A stretch of 64,000 bases of DNA, taken from the NCBI GenBank assembly GCA_011050525.1, contig DRFO01000021.1, positions 1-64,000 of the forward strand, written 5' to 3'. The DNA is from Halopseudomonas xinjiangensis (GTDB lineage: Bacteria; Pseudomonadota; Gammaproteobacteria; Pseudomonadales; Pseudomonadaceae). The position numbers were made by a program, and so were the translations under genes. Shown in pieces: positions 8,451 to 18,388 of the stretch (position 1 is the stretch's first letter; each line of letters opens with the position of its first letter). The notes under the pieces are model-generated. The model made no database searches. It was not told the origin of the DNA and saw only the letters and a program-made list of their open reading frames with translations.

Positions 8451-9722
8451 ATGCAGATGAGCACAGAACAGGTAACCGGATACATGACCGGCCTGGGATT
8501 AAAAGCCCGCCAGGCTTCACGGGTCATCGCTCGTGCGACTACAGCCGTCAAGAACAAGGCTCTGCTGGCTACCGCCGAGGCAATCGAGACCGCTGCCGCC
8601 CGATTGATCGAAGCCAATGCGCTCGATCTCCAGGCCGGACGCGACAATGGTCTGGATGAGGCGATGCTGGATCGACTAGCCCTGACCCAGTCCGGCATCG
8701 ACAAGATGGTCGAAGGTTTGCGACAGGTAGCTGGGCTGCCCGATCTGATCGGCTCTATTCGCGATATGAAATTTCTGCCCTCCGGTATCCAGGTGGGCCG
8801 TATGCGCGTGCCCCTCGGCGTGATCGGTATCATCTATGAGTCACGTCCAAACGTGACGGTTGAGGCTGCCAGCTTGTGCCTCAAGTCAGGCAATGCCTGC
8901 ATTCTGCGTGGCGGGTCGGAGTCCATTCATTCCAACCAGGCGATTGCCCAATGCCTGCGCCAGGGACTTGATGCCGCCGGTCTGCCACACGAAGTGGTCC
9001 AGGTGGTGGAAACCACTGACCGTGCAGCAGTGGGCGCGCTGATCACCATGCCCGAGTTTGTTGACGTCATAGTGCCGCGCGGAGGCAAAGGGCTGATCGA
9101 GCGCATAAGTCGTGACGCGCGGGTTCCGGTTATCAAGCACCTGGACGGCATCTGCCATGTCTATGTGGATGATCGAGCCGATCTGAGCAAGGCAGAGGCT
9201 ATCGCCTTCAATGCCAAAACCCATCGCTACGGCGTATGTAATGCCATGGAGACATTGCTGGTGCACCGTGCTGTGGCGGCTGAATTCTTGCCCCGGATGG
9301 CGCAGCGTTACGCCGAGAAACAAATTGAATTGCGCGGATGTTCAATGACCTGTGCGATCCTGCCGGGCATCGTATCGGCGACCGAAGAGGACTGGAGTAC
9401 CGAGTATCTGGCGCCGGTTCTTTCGGTAAAGGTGGTTGAAGACATGGACGCCGCGATAGAACACATCAACACCTACGGTTCGCAGCACACCGACGCCATG
9501 GTTTCCGAAGATTTCAGCAGGGCGCGCCGGTTTCTTGCTGAAGTGGATTCGAGTTCGGTCATCATCAACGCATCGACCCGGTTTGCTGATGGTTTTGAAT
9601 ACGGTCTTGGTGCTGAAATCGGCATATCAACCGACAAGATTCATGCACGCGGTCCGGTAGGACTTGAAGGGCTTACCAGCGAGAAATACGTGGTATTCGG
9701 CGACGGGCATATCCGCTCGTGA
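8451..9722 (+). CDS. proA: Gamma-glutamyl phosphate reductase
   Basis: Second step of proline synthesis: reduces gamma-glutamyl phosphate to glutamate semialdehyde with NADPH. 423 aa from ATG 8451, matching the usual family length. The open frame extends upstream to 8229, but that part crosses the promoter and the divergent glycosylase gene. Motifs: [31 protein letters not shown], the active-site cysteine in [11 protein letters not shown], and the C-terminal [14 protein letters not shown]. nadD starts seven bases after its stop, as in P. aeruginosa. Confidence 0.97.
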   Translation: MQMSTEQVTGYMTGLGLKARQASRVIARATTAVKNKALLATAEAIETAAARLIEANALDLQAGRDNGLDEAMLDRLALTQSGIDKMVEGLRQVAGLPDLIGSIRDMKFLPSGIQVGRMRVPLGVIGIIYESRPNVTVEAASLCLKSGNACILRGGSESIHSNQAIAQCLRQGLDAAGLPHEVVQVVETTDRAAVGALITMPEFVDVIVPRGGKGLIERISRDARVPVIKHLDGICHVYVDDRADLSKAEAIAFNAKTHRYGVCNAMETLLVHRAVAAEFLPRMAQRYAEKQIELRGCSMTCAILPGIVSATEEDWSTEYLAPVLSVKVVEDMDAAIEHINTYGSQHTDAMVSEDFSRARRFLAEVDSSSVIINASTRFADGFEYGLGAEIGISTDKIHARGPVGLEGLTSEKYVVFGDGHIRS

Positions 9723-9729
9723 GCAGGGC

Positions 9730-10368
9730 ATGAGTCGCCGCATAGGTCTGCTCGGAGGTACCTTCGACCCTATCCATTTCGGGCATTTGCGTAGCGCTCT
9801 GGAAGTGGGTGAGCTGTTGGGTCTGGATGAGGTCCGACTGGTTCCTAGTGCAAGGCCGCCACATCGAAGTCTGCCAGGTGCGTCTGCTCGGCAACGGCTG
9901 AATATGGTTCGCCTGGCCGCTGAGGCAGGTGGCAACCTGGTGGTCGATGACCGTGAGCTGCTGCGTGACCGCCCGTCTTATACTGTCGAAACACTCGAAT
10001 CCCTGCGAGCTGAAATCGGCGATGATGTCGCCCTTTTCATGATCATGGGCTGGGACGCGTTTTGTGGGTTGCCAAGCTGGCATCGCTGGGAATCGCTGCT
10101 GGACCTGGCGAGCCTGGTCGTGTTGCAACGGCCGGATTACGATCTGGAAGTGCCGGAAGTATTGAAAGATCTTCTCGCCGCACGCAGTGTGACTGATCCT
10201 GGTCAAAGTTACGCCAGTCATGGCGAAATCGTCTGTCTGGCGCAAACGCCCCTGGCCATTTCTGCCACCCATATCCGCGCGCTACTGGGGGAGGGGCGGT
10301 CGCCGCGTTTTCTGCTGCCTGACGCCGTGCTTAACTATATTGAAATAAATGGGCTATATCAGCCCTGA
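9730..10368 (+). CDS. nadD: Nicotinate-mononucleotide adenylyltransferase
   Basis: Makes deamido-NAD from nicotinate mononucleotide and ATP. 212 aa from ATG 9730 ([10 protein letters not shown]). Nucleotidyltransferase motifs: [12 protein letters not shown], with the catalytic HxGH, at residues 9-20, PPHR, the [18 protein letters not shown] segment, and the C-terminal ISATHIR signature. It sits between proA and rsfS. Confidence 0.96.
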   Translation: MSRRIGLLGGTFDPIHFGHLRSALEVGELLGLDEVRLVPSARPPHRSLPGASARQRLNMVRLAAEAGGNLVVDDRELLRDRPSYTVETLESLRAEIGDDVALFMIMGWDAFCGLPSWHRWESLLDLASLVVLQRPDYDLEVPEVLKDLLAARSVTDPGQSYASHGEIVCLAQTPLAISATHIRALLGEGRSPRFLLPDAVLNYIEINGLYQP

Positions 10369-10388
10369 TAAAGAGGATTTAAACCCGA

Positions 10389-10757
10389 ATGCAGATTGAT
10401 GACCTGATCAAGGTAGTGGAAAGTGCACTGGATGAGCTCAAGGCAAAAGACGTGGTGCGCATCGATGTGCGCGAACTGACGAGCGTCACCGATTACATGA
10501 TCATCGCCAGCGGTACCTCTAGCCGTCACGTTAGCTCGCTGAGTGATAACGTCGTGGAAAAGGCCAAGGAAGCGGGTTGCCGTCCGCTCGGCGTAGAGGG
10601 AAAAGGGTCCGGAGAATGGGTGCTTGTCGACCTGGGCGATATGGTGGTGCATGTCATGCAGCCAGCCACGCGCCAGTTCTATGACCTTGAACGCCTGTGG
10701 CAGAGCGCCGAGTCGCGTCGAGCGCAACAGCAACAGCCCATGCCCGACGCTGAGTAG
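10389..10757 (+). CDS. rsfS: Ribosomal silencing factor RsfS
   Basis: 122 aa. Binds ribosomal protein L14 (uL14) on the large subunit and blocks subunit joining when nutrients are short. Family features seen: the [23 protein letters not shown] segment and the [21 protein letters not shown] segment. Cotranscribed with nadD (20-base gap) and rlmH (5-base gap), a conserved grouping. Confidence 0.95.
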   Translation: MQIDDLIKVVESALDELKAKDVVRIDVRELTSVTDYMIIASGTSSRHVSSLSDNVVEKAKEAGCRPLGVEGKGSGEWVLVDLGDMVVHVMQPATRQFYDLERLWQSAESRRAQQQQPMPDAE

Positions 10758-10762
10758 GGCTT

Positions 10763-11230
10763 TTGCGTATCCGCCTTGTCAGTGTGGCGTCGCGGATGCC
10801 GCGCTGGGTAGAGGAGGGCTATCAGGAGTATGCCAAGCGCATGCCCGCTGACTTGCCGCTGGAGCTGGTCGAAATCCCGTTGTCAACGCGCGGGAAGAAC
10901 GCCGATATTGCCAGGCTGATGCGCCGGGAAGGGGAGCAGATGCTGGCCGCGACCCAGCCAGGCGATCGCATCGTTACGCTGGAAGTCGCTGGAAAGCACT
11001 GGTCTACCGAGGATCTGGCCGAACAGCTTGATCGTTGGCGTCTTGAGGCGCGGACTGTCAACCTGATGGTAGGGGGTCCCGAGGGGCTGGCCGACGAAGT
11101 GGCGGTCAGGAGCGAGCAACGCTGGTCATTATCTGCGCTGACCCTGCCCCATCCGCTTGTACGGATTTTGTTGGCCGAACAACTGTATCGTGCCTGGACC
11201 ATTCTCAATCGCCACCCTTACCACAAGTGA
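10763..11230 (+). CDS. rlmH: 23S rRNA pseudouridine-1915 N3-methyltransferase
   Basis: SPOUT-class methyltransferase acting on helix 69 of the assembled ribosome. 155 aa, starting at TTG 10763 with AGGG just upstream; no ATG fits the conserved N-terminus [16 protein letters not shown]. The S-adenosylmethionine-binding trefoil knot is marked by [15 protein letters not shown] and [22 protein letters not shown], and the protein ends HPYHK as expected for the family. Confidence 0.96.
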   Translation: MRIRLVSVASRMPRWVEEGYQEYAKRMPADLPLELVEIPLSTRGKNADIARLMRREGEQMLAATQPGDRIVTLEVAGKHWSTEDLAEQLDRWRLEARTVNLMVGGPEGLADEVAVRSEQRWSLSALTLPHPLVRILLAEQLYRAWTILNRHPYHK

Positions 11231-11233
11231 TAC

Positions 11234-13102
11234 ATGGCCAAGCCGATTCACCTTAAGGACCACAGCAAAGACTCGCAAATTGTTCAGCAGCGCATCGTGC
11301 TGGCTGCCGTCTTGGTGTGCCTGTTGATATCCGGCCTGGTAGCTCGCATGTACCACTTGCAGGTGACGCAGTTCGAGCACCACTCTACTCTGTCCGAAAA
11401 CAACCGAGTCCACGTCCAGCCGATACCACCTGGCCGTGGGCGCATCTATGATCGCAACCAGGTGATACTGGCCGAGAATCGGCCGAGTTTCAGTGTGAGT
11501 ATCACCCGCGAACGGGTTCCTGATTTGCCCGAGACCTTCAAGCTGCTGCAGACACTGCTGGAGCTCAGCGACGAGGACATCGAGAGCTCCCGGCGTCGCC
11601 TGGCACAATCGCGCCGGCCCTTTGAGTCGGTGCCGGTCATGTTCGAATTGAGTGATGAGCAGATCGCCCGGATTTCCGTCAACCAGTTCCGCTTGCCAGG
11701 GGTTGAGGTTCAGGCGAGCTTCGTACGTCACTATCCGCTTGCTGAGCATTTTGCCCACGCGGTGGGTTATGTGGGTCGCATAAACGAACAGGAACTCAAG
11801 CGTATCGATCCGGTGGCCTACGCGGGCACCCATTACATTGGCAAGACCGGTATCGAGCGCTACTACGAAGACTTGCTGCACGGTACGGTGGGCTATGAAG
11901 AAGTCGAGACCAACGCCCGCGGTCGAGTGCTCCGGGTGCTCAAGCGAACGGACCCCTTGCCTGGCCGCGATCTTACGCTGCATCTCGACAGCCGGCTGCA
12001 GGCGGTTGCGGAGCGGGCGTTAGGCAACCGCCGCGGCGCCGTCATTGCCATAGAGCCGGAGACCGGTGGCGTGCTGGCCTTCGTCAGTCAGCCTGGCTTC
12101 GACCCCAATCTGTTCGTTACCGGTATCAGCTACGCGGACTATGGAGCGCTGCGCGATTCGCTTGATCAGCCTCTGTTCAATCGTGTTTTGCGGGGACTCT
12201 ATCCGCCTGGCTCGACCATCAAGCCAATGGTGGCCATAGCCGGTCTGGACTCGGGGGCAGCCACCCGGTCCAGCAGGGTCTTTGATCCTGGCTTTTATCA
12301 GCTGCCAAACTACAGCCATAAATACCGTAACTGGAATAGGGGAGGCGACGGCTGGGTCGATATGGCCCGTGCGATTGCCCGATCCAACGATACCTATTTC
12401 TATGACCTTGCTCATAAGATCGGGATTGACGGTATGCACGACTATCTCAGCAAGTTTGGCCTGGGTACACGCGTCTCGCTGGATCTTTTCGAAGAAGCGG
12501 CGGGGTTGATGCCTTCACGGGAGTGGAAACGCAATGCTCGACGCCAGCCCTGGTATCCAGGCGAAACTCTGATTACCGGAATTGGGCAGGGCTATATGCT
12601 CACCACTCCACTGCAACTGGCCCAGGCGGTTTCCCTGGTCGCCAATAAAGGCGTCTGGCGCAGGCCGCGGTTGTTGATGCATGCCGATGGCCAGCCTCCG
12701 GATGAATCCGGCACACCCGAAAACATCGAACTGAAGAATCCTGAGGACTGGGATTTCATTATCAGCGCCATGGAAGATGTGATGCACGCGGAGCATGGCA
12801 CTTCCCGAACCGCCGCGCTTGGAGCACCGTATCGCATGGCTGGTAAAACCGGGACGGCGCAGGTGGTCGCCATCGCTCAGGGTGAGCGCTACGACTCGGA
12901 AAGTCTTCAGGAGCGGCATCGGGACCACGCCTTGTTTGTCGGATTCGCACCCGTCGATGCACCCAAGATAGCGGTGGCGGTGATGGTCGAGAACGGTGAG
13001 TCGGGCGGCCGGGTAGCGGCTCCGGTAGCGAGAGCGTTATTCGATGCCTGGTTGCTGCCCGCTGTGGAACCGGTGGAATTTTCAGAAGAGGCTCAGCCAT
13101 GA
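11234..13102 (+). CDS. mrdA: Penicillin-binding protein 2 (elongasome transpeptidase)
   Basis: 622 aa. Crosslinks peptidoglycan during lateral growth, paired with the glycosyltransferase RodA. One membrane segment (about residues 20-42, VLAAVLVCLLISGLVARM), a dimerisation domain with RGRIYDRN, then the transpeptidase domain: active-site SxxK in PPGSTIKPM, SxN as SND in IARSNDTYF, and KTGT in AGKTGTAQVV. Starts three bases after rlmH and overlaps rodA by four bases. Confidence 0.97.
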   Translation: MAKPIHLKDHSKDSQIVQQRIVLAAVLVCLLISGLVARMYHLQVTQFEHHSTLSENNRVHVQPIPPGRGRIYDRNQVILAENRPSFSVSITRERVPDLPETFKLLQTLLELSDEDIESSRRRLAQSRRPFESVPVMFELSDEQIARISVNQFRLPGVEVQASFVRHYPLAEHFAHAVGYVGRINEQELKRIDPVAYAGTHYIGKTGIERYYEDLLHGTVGYEEVETNARGRVLRVLKRTDPLPGRDLTLHLDSRLQAVAERALGNRRGAVIAIEPETGGVLAFVSQPGFDPNLFVTGISYADYGALRDSLDQPLFNRVLRGLYPPGSTIKPMVAIAGLDSGAATRSSRVFDPGFYQLPNYSHKYRNWNRGGDGWVDMARAIARSNDTYFYDLAHKIGIDGMHDYLSKFGLGTRVSLDLFEEAAGLMPSREWKRNARRQPWYPGETLITGIGQGYMLTTPLQLAQAVSLVANKGVWRRPRLLMHADGQPPDESGTPENIELKNPEDWDFIISAMEDVMHAEHGTSRTAALGAPYRMAGKTGTAQVVAIAQGERYDSESLQERHRDHALFVGFAPVDAPKIAVAVMVENGESGGRVAAPVARALFDAWLLPAVEPVEFSEEAQP

Positions 13103-14250
13103 AAACGTGGGCGAGTACCCGGGCTGCGACGGGTGGCCAAGTCGGACTGCGGCGCAGGGAGCCCTTATGGCAGCGCATCCATGTCGATCCATGGCTGTTG
13201 TTGCTGATACTGGTCCTGGGCGCAGTGGGCGGATTTGTCCTGTACTCCGGTAGTAGCCGCAGTATCCCCGTGTTATCCAGACAGGGAGTTTCGTTTGCCA
13301 TCGGGCTGGGAGCGATGCTGGTCATTGCGCAGTTCAATCCGCGCTTTATGCAGAGGTGGGTACCTTTTGCCTATATCGGCGGGGTACTTCTGCTGCTTGC
13401 AGTGTTGCTTGTCGGCACCGAAGCCAAGGGAGCTCAACGCTGGCTGACCATCCCCGGCGTGATGCGCTTCCAGCCCTCTGAACTCATGAAGCTGATCATG
13501 CCGATGAGCATGGCCTGGTATCTGGCGAGAAGAAATCTGCCGCCAAGTTTCAAATATGTCGCGGTCGGCATGCTGATCATTTTGCTTCCGACCGTGCTGG
13601 TGCTTAAACAGCCTGATCTGGGTACCTCTCTGCTGGTGGCATCTGCTGGCATCTTCGTGCTGCTGCTCGCCGGCTTGCGCTGGCGCTATATCATAGGCGC
13701 CAGTGTTCTGTTGGCACCGGCGGCGATAGCAATGTGGTTCTTCGTATTACACCCTTATCAGAAACAGCGGGTGCTGACCTTCCTCAACCCGGAAAGCGAT
13801 CCGCTTGGCTCAGGCTGGAACATCATCCAATCCAAGGCAGCGATAGGCTCGGGGGGTGTTTTCGGTAAAGGCTGGCTGCAGGGTACACAATCTCATCTGG
13901 ACTTTCTGCCGGAGGGGCACACGGATTTCATCATTGCGGTGCTCGCCGAGGAGTTCGGACTGGTCGGGGTCTGTCTGTTGCTGATGGTTTACCTGTTGGT
14001 CATAGCCCGCGGCTTCTATATAACCCTGCAGGCGCAGGACAGCTTCGGCAAATTGCTTGCCGGTAGTATCACCCTGACATTTTTTGTATATGTATTCGTC
14101 AATATCGGGATGGTCAGTGGCCTGTTGCCGGTGGTCGGCGTACCCTTGCCCCTGATAAGTTACGGTGGCACCGCGCTCGTTACGCTGTTGTCGGGTTTCG
14201 GCATCCTGATGTCTATCCATACGCACCGCAAATGGATGACCCAGGGATGA
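13099..14250 (+). CDS. rodA: Rod-shape SEDS glycosyltransferase RodA
   Basis: 383 aa with about ten membrane segments. Polymerises lipid II into glycan strands together with PBP2. SEDS motifs: KGAQRWLTIPGVMRFQPSELMKL, LKQPDLGTSL, the large periplasmic loop GKGWLQGTQSHLDFLPEGHTDFIIAVLAEEFG, and PLPLISYGGTALV near the C-terminus. ATGA overlap with mrdA. The N-terminal 30 residues before the first helix are slightly longer than in the E. coli protein. Confidence 0.97.
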   Translation: MKTWASTRAATGGQVGLRRREPLWQRIHVDPWLLLLILVLGAVGGFVLYSGSSRSIPVLSRQGVSFAIGLGAMLVIAQFNPRFMQRWVPFAYIGGVLLLLAVLLVGTEAKGAQRWLTIPGVMRFQPSELMKLIMPMSMAWYLARRNLPPSFKYVAVGMLIILLPTVLVLKQPDLGTSLLVASAGIFVLLLAGLRWRYIIGASVLLAPAAIAMWFFVLHPYQKQRVLTFLNPESDPLGSGWNIIQSKAAIGSGGVFGKGWLQGTQSHLDFLPEGHTDFIIAVLAEEFGLVGVCLLLMVYLLVIARGFYITLQAQDSFGKLLAGSITLTFFVYVFVNIGMVSGLLPVVGVPLPLISYGGTALVTLLSGFGILMSIHTHRKWMTQG

Positions 14251-14281
14251 TTTTCACGTTCTCGGAGAATCAGGATTCTTC

Positions 14282-15295
14282 ATGGTAAAGACTTTTTCCA
14301 GTTGGTTGCGTCGTCACGGTGCAATAATGGCGTTGGCCGGCTTCAGCCCGCTTGTGCTGGCTGACACCAATTACACCGCAGAGCACCCGGCCGTCGCCCC
14401 ATTCATAGCTGAAATGCAGGCGGAGCACGGGTTTACCGAAGAATACATCGAGGCGTTGCTGGCCGATGCCGAACGCAAGGAATCCATTCTGGAGGCCATT
14501 TCACGGCCGGCGGAGCGGGTCCGGCCATGGCATGAGTATCGCAAGATCTTCATCACCGATCAGCGTGTGCAGAAGGGACTGGCATTCTGGGATGAACACG
14601 CCGAGGCGTTAGCCAGGGCGGAGAAGCAGTTTGGCGTCGAGCCAGAGGTCATCGTCGCCATCATTGGTGTGGAAACCTTTTATGGTGGCAACAAGGGAAG
14701 CCACAGGGTCATCGATGCGTTGACTACGCTGGGGTTCGATTATCCCCCGCGCGCCGACTTTTTTCGTCGGCAACTGAAGGCTTTTCTGGTGCTGGCCCGC
14801 GAACAGCAGATGGATCCCCTGACATTGACGGGTTCCTATGCTGGAGCCATGGGCTTTCCCCAGTTCATCCCGAGCAGCTACCAGGCCTTTGCCGTTGACT
14901 TCGATGATGATGGCAAGGTAGATATCTGGAACAATCCAGTCGATGCAATTGGCAGCGTGGCCAATTATTTCAGGGAACACAGCTGGGAGCTTGGCGGCGC
15001 GGTCGCGGTTCCCGCCAAGGTTTCCGGTGATGAGTTCTCCAAAGGCCTTACTATCGCAGAAGGGCTTGAAGCCCGGCGTACCGTTGGCGAGTTGAAGGCA
15101 CTCGGCTGGCAACCTGAACGCCGCCTGGACGATGAGACAGAGGTCATGGCATACGAGTTCGACACAGGTGGGCAGATGGAATACTGGCTTGGGTTGAACA
15201 ACCTCTATGTAATCACCCGCTACAACCGAAGCGTAATGTACGCGATGGTGGTGCACCAACTGGCCGATCTGATACGTGAGGGTAGGGCGGAATGA
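14282..15295 (+). CDS. mltB: Membrane-bound lytic murein transglycosylase B
   Basis: 337 aa. Cleaves the MurNAc-GlcNAc bond, forming 1,6-anhydro-MurNAc ends. An N-terminal signal peptide ends near LVLADTNYT; I see no lipobox cysteine, so this form is probably soluble periplasmic (SltB1-like). The catalytic glutamate is in IIGVETFYGGNKGSHRVIDAL, and GSYAGAMGFPQFIPSSYQAFAVDFDDDGKVDIW is the MltB family core. ATGA overlap with rlpA, another septum or cell-wall protein. Confidence 0.94.
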   Translation: MVKTFSSWLRRHGAIMALAGFSPLVLADTNYTAEHPAVAPFIAEMQAEHGFTEEYIEALLADAERKESILEAISRPAERVRPWHEYRKIFITDQRVQKGLAFWDEHAEALARAEKQFGVEPEVIVAIIGVETFYGGNKGSHRVIDALTTLGFDYPPRADFFRRQLKAFLVLAREQQMDPLTLTGSYAGAMGFPQFIPSSYQAFAVDFDDDGKVDIWNNPVDAIGSVANYFREHSWELGGAVAVPAKVSGDEFSKGLTIAEGLEARRTVGELKALGWQPERRLDDETEVMAYEFDTGGQMEYWLGLNNLYVITRYNRSVMYAMVVHQLADLIREGRAE

Positions 15296-16173
15296 AAATG
15301 TCGCTACTCTTGTCAATGCGCACCGCTGGCGTGTGCTTGTCGCTGGGGCTGTTGGCCGCCTGTTCATCCTCGCCGCAGGTCGGCGGCAGTGGTGCGCCGG
15401 GAAGCCCGGGAACACGTCCCCTGCATGACGGGCCGCCCGGTTACGATATGGACGTATCGACGATTCCGGATGCGATTCCCACGCCCCATACCGGCGCCTA
15501 CAAAGCTGCCCCTTATACCGTACTGGGAAAGCATTACACCCCCATGCAAGACGGCCGTTCCTATCGCGAGAAGGGATCCGCCTCCTGGTATGGAACCAAG
15601 TTCCATGGCCAGCATACGGCCAATGGCGAAGACTACGATCTCTACGGGATGACCGCCGCACACAAGACCCTGCCATTGCCGTCCTACGTGCGTGTCACCA
15701 ACCTTGAAAACAACAGGGCAGTCATCGTCCGGGTTAATGATCGAGGTCCGTTTTATTCGGACCGGATAATCGATCTGTCCTACGCGGCGGCCAAAAAGCT
15801 GGGCTATGCAGAAAAAGGCATAGCGAACGTGCTGGTCGAAGGGATCGATCCGGTAGCCTGGCAGCGGCAGAACAACCCTGGCTACCTGGTCAAGACCGAC
15901 CCTCCGCAGGAGGTTTTGCCTACGCCACAATCGGCGGAGGCGCTTTACTTCCAGGTAGGGGCTTTCTCATCCGGTCCCGCAGCGGAGCAGCTACGGGGTC
16001 GCTTGCAGAATGTCGTAAATACCACCGTATTTGTCAGCCCTGTGCAGCACAACGCCCAGACCCTGCATCGGGTCCGTCTCGGACCGGTAGCGAGTCAGGA
16101 AGAAGCACAACGGATGATGGACGCGTTACGCTCGGCCAACCTGGGGTCCGCGACCCTGGTGACCAATAACTGA
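15292..16173 (+). CDS. rlpA: Septal ring lytic transglycosylase / lipoprotein RlpA
   Basis: 293 aa. Lipoprotein signal with lipobox LLAAC around residue 23. The double-psi beta-barrel domain (GSASWYGTKFHGQHTANGEDYDLYGMTAAHKTLP ... VRVNDRGPF in two parts, about 95-180) contains the Glu, His and Asp residues of the transglycosylase. A C-terminal SPOR domain begins near ALYFQVGAFSSG and should target glycan lacking stem peptides at the division site. In P. aeruginosa RlpA cleaves such naked strands. Coupled to mltB. Confidence 0.95.
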   Translation: MKMSLLLSMRTAGVCLSLGLLAACSSSPQVGGSGAPGSPGTRPLHDGPPGYDMDVSTIPDAIPTPHTGAYKAAPYTVLGKHYTPMQDGRSYREKGSASWYGTKFHGQHTANGEDYDLYGMTAAHKTLPLPSYVRVTNLENNRAVIVRVNDRGPFYSDRIIDLSYAAAKKLGYAEKGIANVLVEGIDPVAWQRQNNPGYLVKTDPPQEVLPTPQSAEALYFQVGAFSSGPAAEQLRGRLQNVVNTTVFVSPVQHNAQTLHRVRLGPVASQEEAQRMMDALRSANLGSATLVTNN

Positions 16174-16217
16174 TTTACCCAGTACCTATTTTGATACGCC
16201 CAATTATTGAGACTGAC

Positions 16218-17417
16218 ATGTTGAAGAAACTGATCCATACCCTACTGATCACCAGCTCAGCGCTGTTGAGCGGCGCTTCCCTGGCGCAGACTCCGGCCCC
16301 CGTGCCGGCCCTGGACTCGGTCGCTGCGTCATTACCCATCGTACCAACGGCGCCGCAGCTCGCTGCGACAAGTTATTTGTTGATCGATGCCAACAGCGGT
16401 GCGGTGCTGGTTGAGCAAAACGCCGATCAGCCGCTGCCGCCGGCCAGCCTGACCAAGATGATGACCAGCTACATCGCCAGCCTGGAACTCATGCGCGGCC
16501 AGATCAAAGAGGATGATCTGGTGCTCGTCAGTGAGAAAGCATGGCGCAAGGGTGGCTCGAAGATGTTCATCGAAGTGGGCAACCAGGTGAAGGTGATTGA
16601 TCTGCTTCGGGGTATCATTATCCAGTCTGGAAACGATGCCAGCATCGCCATGGCAGAACATATTGCAGGTAGTGAAGAGGCCTTCGCCGACCTGATGAAC
16701 GCCCATGCCCAGCGGCTGGGCATGACCAATACCCATTTCGAAAACTCTACGGGCTGGCCTGCCGAGGGCCATGTATCGAGCGCCCGCGACCTGGCGACGA
16801 TGGCCAAGGCGATTATCCGTGACGATCCAGAGCATTACGGTATCTATAAGGAAAAGGAATTCTTCTGGAACGGTATCAAGCAGCCCAATCGCAATCTGAT
16901 GCTGTGGCGTGACAGCACGGTTGACGGCTTGAAGACAGGTCATACGGAAGAAGCAGGCTACTGCCTGGTGGCTTCCGCCGAGCGTGACGGGATGCGCCTG
17001 ATTTCGGTGGTGATGGGCACTGACAGCGAGGCAGCACGCGCCTCTGAAACCCAGAAACTTTTGACTTGGGGCTTCCGTTTCTTCGAAACCAAAACCTTCT
17101 ATCAGCCAGGTGAAGTGCTGTCGACGGGCCGTGTCTGGGCCGGTGAGGAAAACGCCGTGGACGTGGGACTGGCCAACGGCCTGGTTTTGACTTTACCGAA
17201 AGGCCAACTGGAAAAGCTGCAAGCCAGCACCACAATGGATTCTCCGCTGAAGGCGCCTATTACAGCGGGCGACGTGCTTGGGCAGGTTGAAGTGCGTAAT
17301 GGTGACGAAGTGGTGCATACCGCTCCGCTGGTCGCCCTGGCGGATGTGGCTGAGGCAGGCATATTCGGTCGTCTCTGGGATAGTATCCGGTTGTTTTTCT
17401 ATGGTCTGTTCAACTAG
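16218..17417 (+). CDS. dacA: D-alanyl-D-alanine carboxypeptidase (PBP5)
   Basis: Trims the terminal D-Ala from peptidoglycan stem peptides. 399 aa from ATG 16218; a TTG nine codons earlier is less likely. Signal peptide ends near GASLAQ. Active-site SxxK in PPASLTKMMTSY, SxN as SGN in IIQSGNDASIAMAEH, and KTG in VDGLKTGHTEEAGYC. The C-terminal beta domain ends in the amphipathic helix FGRLWDSIRLFFYGLF that anchors PBP5 to the inner membrane. Confidence 0.96.
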   Translation: MLKKLIHTLLITSSALLSGASLAQTPAPVPALDSVAASLPIVPTAPQLAATSYLLIDANSGAVLVEQNADQPLPPASLTKMMTSYIASLELMRGQIKEDDLVLVSEKAWRKGGSKMFIEVGNQVKVIDLLRGIIIQSGNDASIAMAEHIAGSEEAFADLMNAHAQRLGMTNTHFENSTGWPAEGHVSSARDLATMAKAIIRDDPEHYGIYKEKEFFWNGIKQPNRNLMLWRDSTVDGLKTGHTEEAGYCLVASAERDGMRLISVVMGTDSEAARASETQKLLTWGFRFFETKTFYQPGEVLSTGRVWAGEENAVDVGLANGLVLTLPKGQLEKLQASTTMDSPLKAPITAGDVLGQVEVRNGDEVVHTAPLVALADVAEAGIFGRLWDSIRLFFYGLFN

Positions 17418-17432
17418 CTGGCGGAGCGAAAA

Positions 17433-17708
17433 ATGAGCGCTACACCACCGGACGCACCGCGTATCGAATTCCCCTGCCAGTATCCGATAAAGGTCATCGG
17501 CGAGGCAGGCGAGGGCTTTTCGGAACTGGTCCTCAATATTGTGGAACGTCATTCCCCCGGTATCGATACGTCAGGAATCGAGGTCAAGGACAGCAAAAAT
17601 GGACGTTTTTTGTCCCTCAGACTGGTCATCACAGCCACTGGCCCAGAACAGCTGCAAGCCCTGCACGCTGATCTGAAAGCCACCGGCCGCGTGCACATGG
17701 TGCTGTGA
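17433..17708 (+). CDS. ybeD: YbeD-family protein (DUF493)
   Basis: 91 aa, small ACT-like fold. Starts with [19 protein letters not shown], the family signature, and ends with GRVHMVL. The family lies between dacA and lipB in many gammaproteobacteria, as here, which suggests a regulatory tie to lipoate metabolism, but its activity is unknown. Its stop codon overlaps the ATG of lipB (TGATG). Confidence 0.93.
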   Translation: MSATPPDAPRIEFPCQYPIKVIGEAGEGFSELVLNIVERHSPGIDTSGIEVKDSKNGRFLSLRLVITATGPEQLQALHADLKATGRVHMVL

Positions 17709-18337
17709 TGTCTGTGCAACTGATAATTCGCAACCTTGGATTGGTGGATTATCAGTCGACCCTGGAAAACATGCGCAGCCTGACCGCAGAACGTGGTCCG
17801 GACACACCTGACGAAATTTGGTTTCTTCAGCATCCCGGTGTGTTCACCCAGGGTCAGGCAGGCAAGGCAGAACACATCCTGTTTGCCGGTGACATACCGG
17901 TGGTCCAGGCGGAGCGGGGTGGGCAGGTTACCTATCATGGGCCGGGCCAGCTGGTGGCTTATCTGTTGCTGGATATACGCCGGCTGGGCATCGGCGTACG
18001 CGACCTGGTATCAGCCATGGAGCAAAGCCTGGTGGCTACGCTCTCAGGCTATGGCATCGAGGCAGCACCCCGTGCTGATGCGCCGGGCGTCTACGTCGGG
18101 CCGGCGAAAATCGCCTCGCTGGGCCTGCGCATCCGTCGGGGCTGCTCGTTCCATGGGTTGGCCCTGAATGTGGATATGGACATGGAGCCGTTCGCCCGCA
18201 TCAACCCCTGCGGTTACGCCGGTCTGGCTATGACCCAGATGTGTGACTTGATGGCTGCGCCGCCGCGCATCGCGGAGATTGAGCAGCGGCTCGAGCGCGC
18301 GTTGAGGCACGAACTTGGTTATACTGCGGGCCATTGA
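17708..18337 (+). CDS. lipB: Octanoyl-[acyl-carrier-protein]-protein N-octanoyltransferase
   Basis: 209 aa. Moves octanoate from acyl carrier protein to lipoyl domains of 2-oxoacid dehydrogenases and GcvH. Family core: [19 protein letters not shown], the catalytic lysine in [23 protein letters not shown], and the catalytic cysteine in [17 protein letters not shown] 17708 overlaps the ybeD stop. lipA, the next enzyme, follows 51 bases later. Confidence 0.96.
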   Translation: MSVQLIIRNLGLVDYQSTLENMRSLTAERGPDTPDEIWFLQHPGVFTQGQAGKAEHILFAGDIPVVQAERGGQVTYHGPGQLVAYLLLDIRRLGIGVRDLVSAMEQSLVATLSGYGIEAAPRADAPGVYVGPAKIASLGLRIRRGCSFHGLALNVDMDMEPFARINPCGYAGLAMTQMCDLMAAPPRIAEIEQRLERALRHELGYTAGH

Positions 18338-18388
18338 ACGGCTCAAAATGCCGCCATTGAAACCCCTCACAAGGTGGGTATTAACGAT

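Noticed and set aside
11129-11983. 284-codon open frame antisense to rlmH and mrdA
   Set aside because: No recognisable domain; mirrors the codon periodicity of the sense genes.
14609-15676. 355-codon open frame on the minus strand across mltB and rlpA
   Set aside because: It lies opposite two overlapping, well-supported genes, shows no family motif, and long antisense frames are expected in GC-rich coding DNA.
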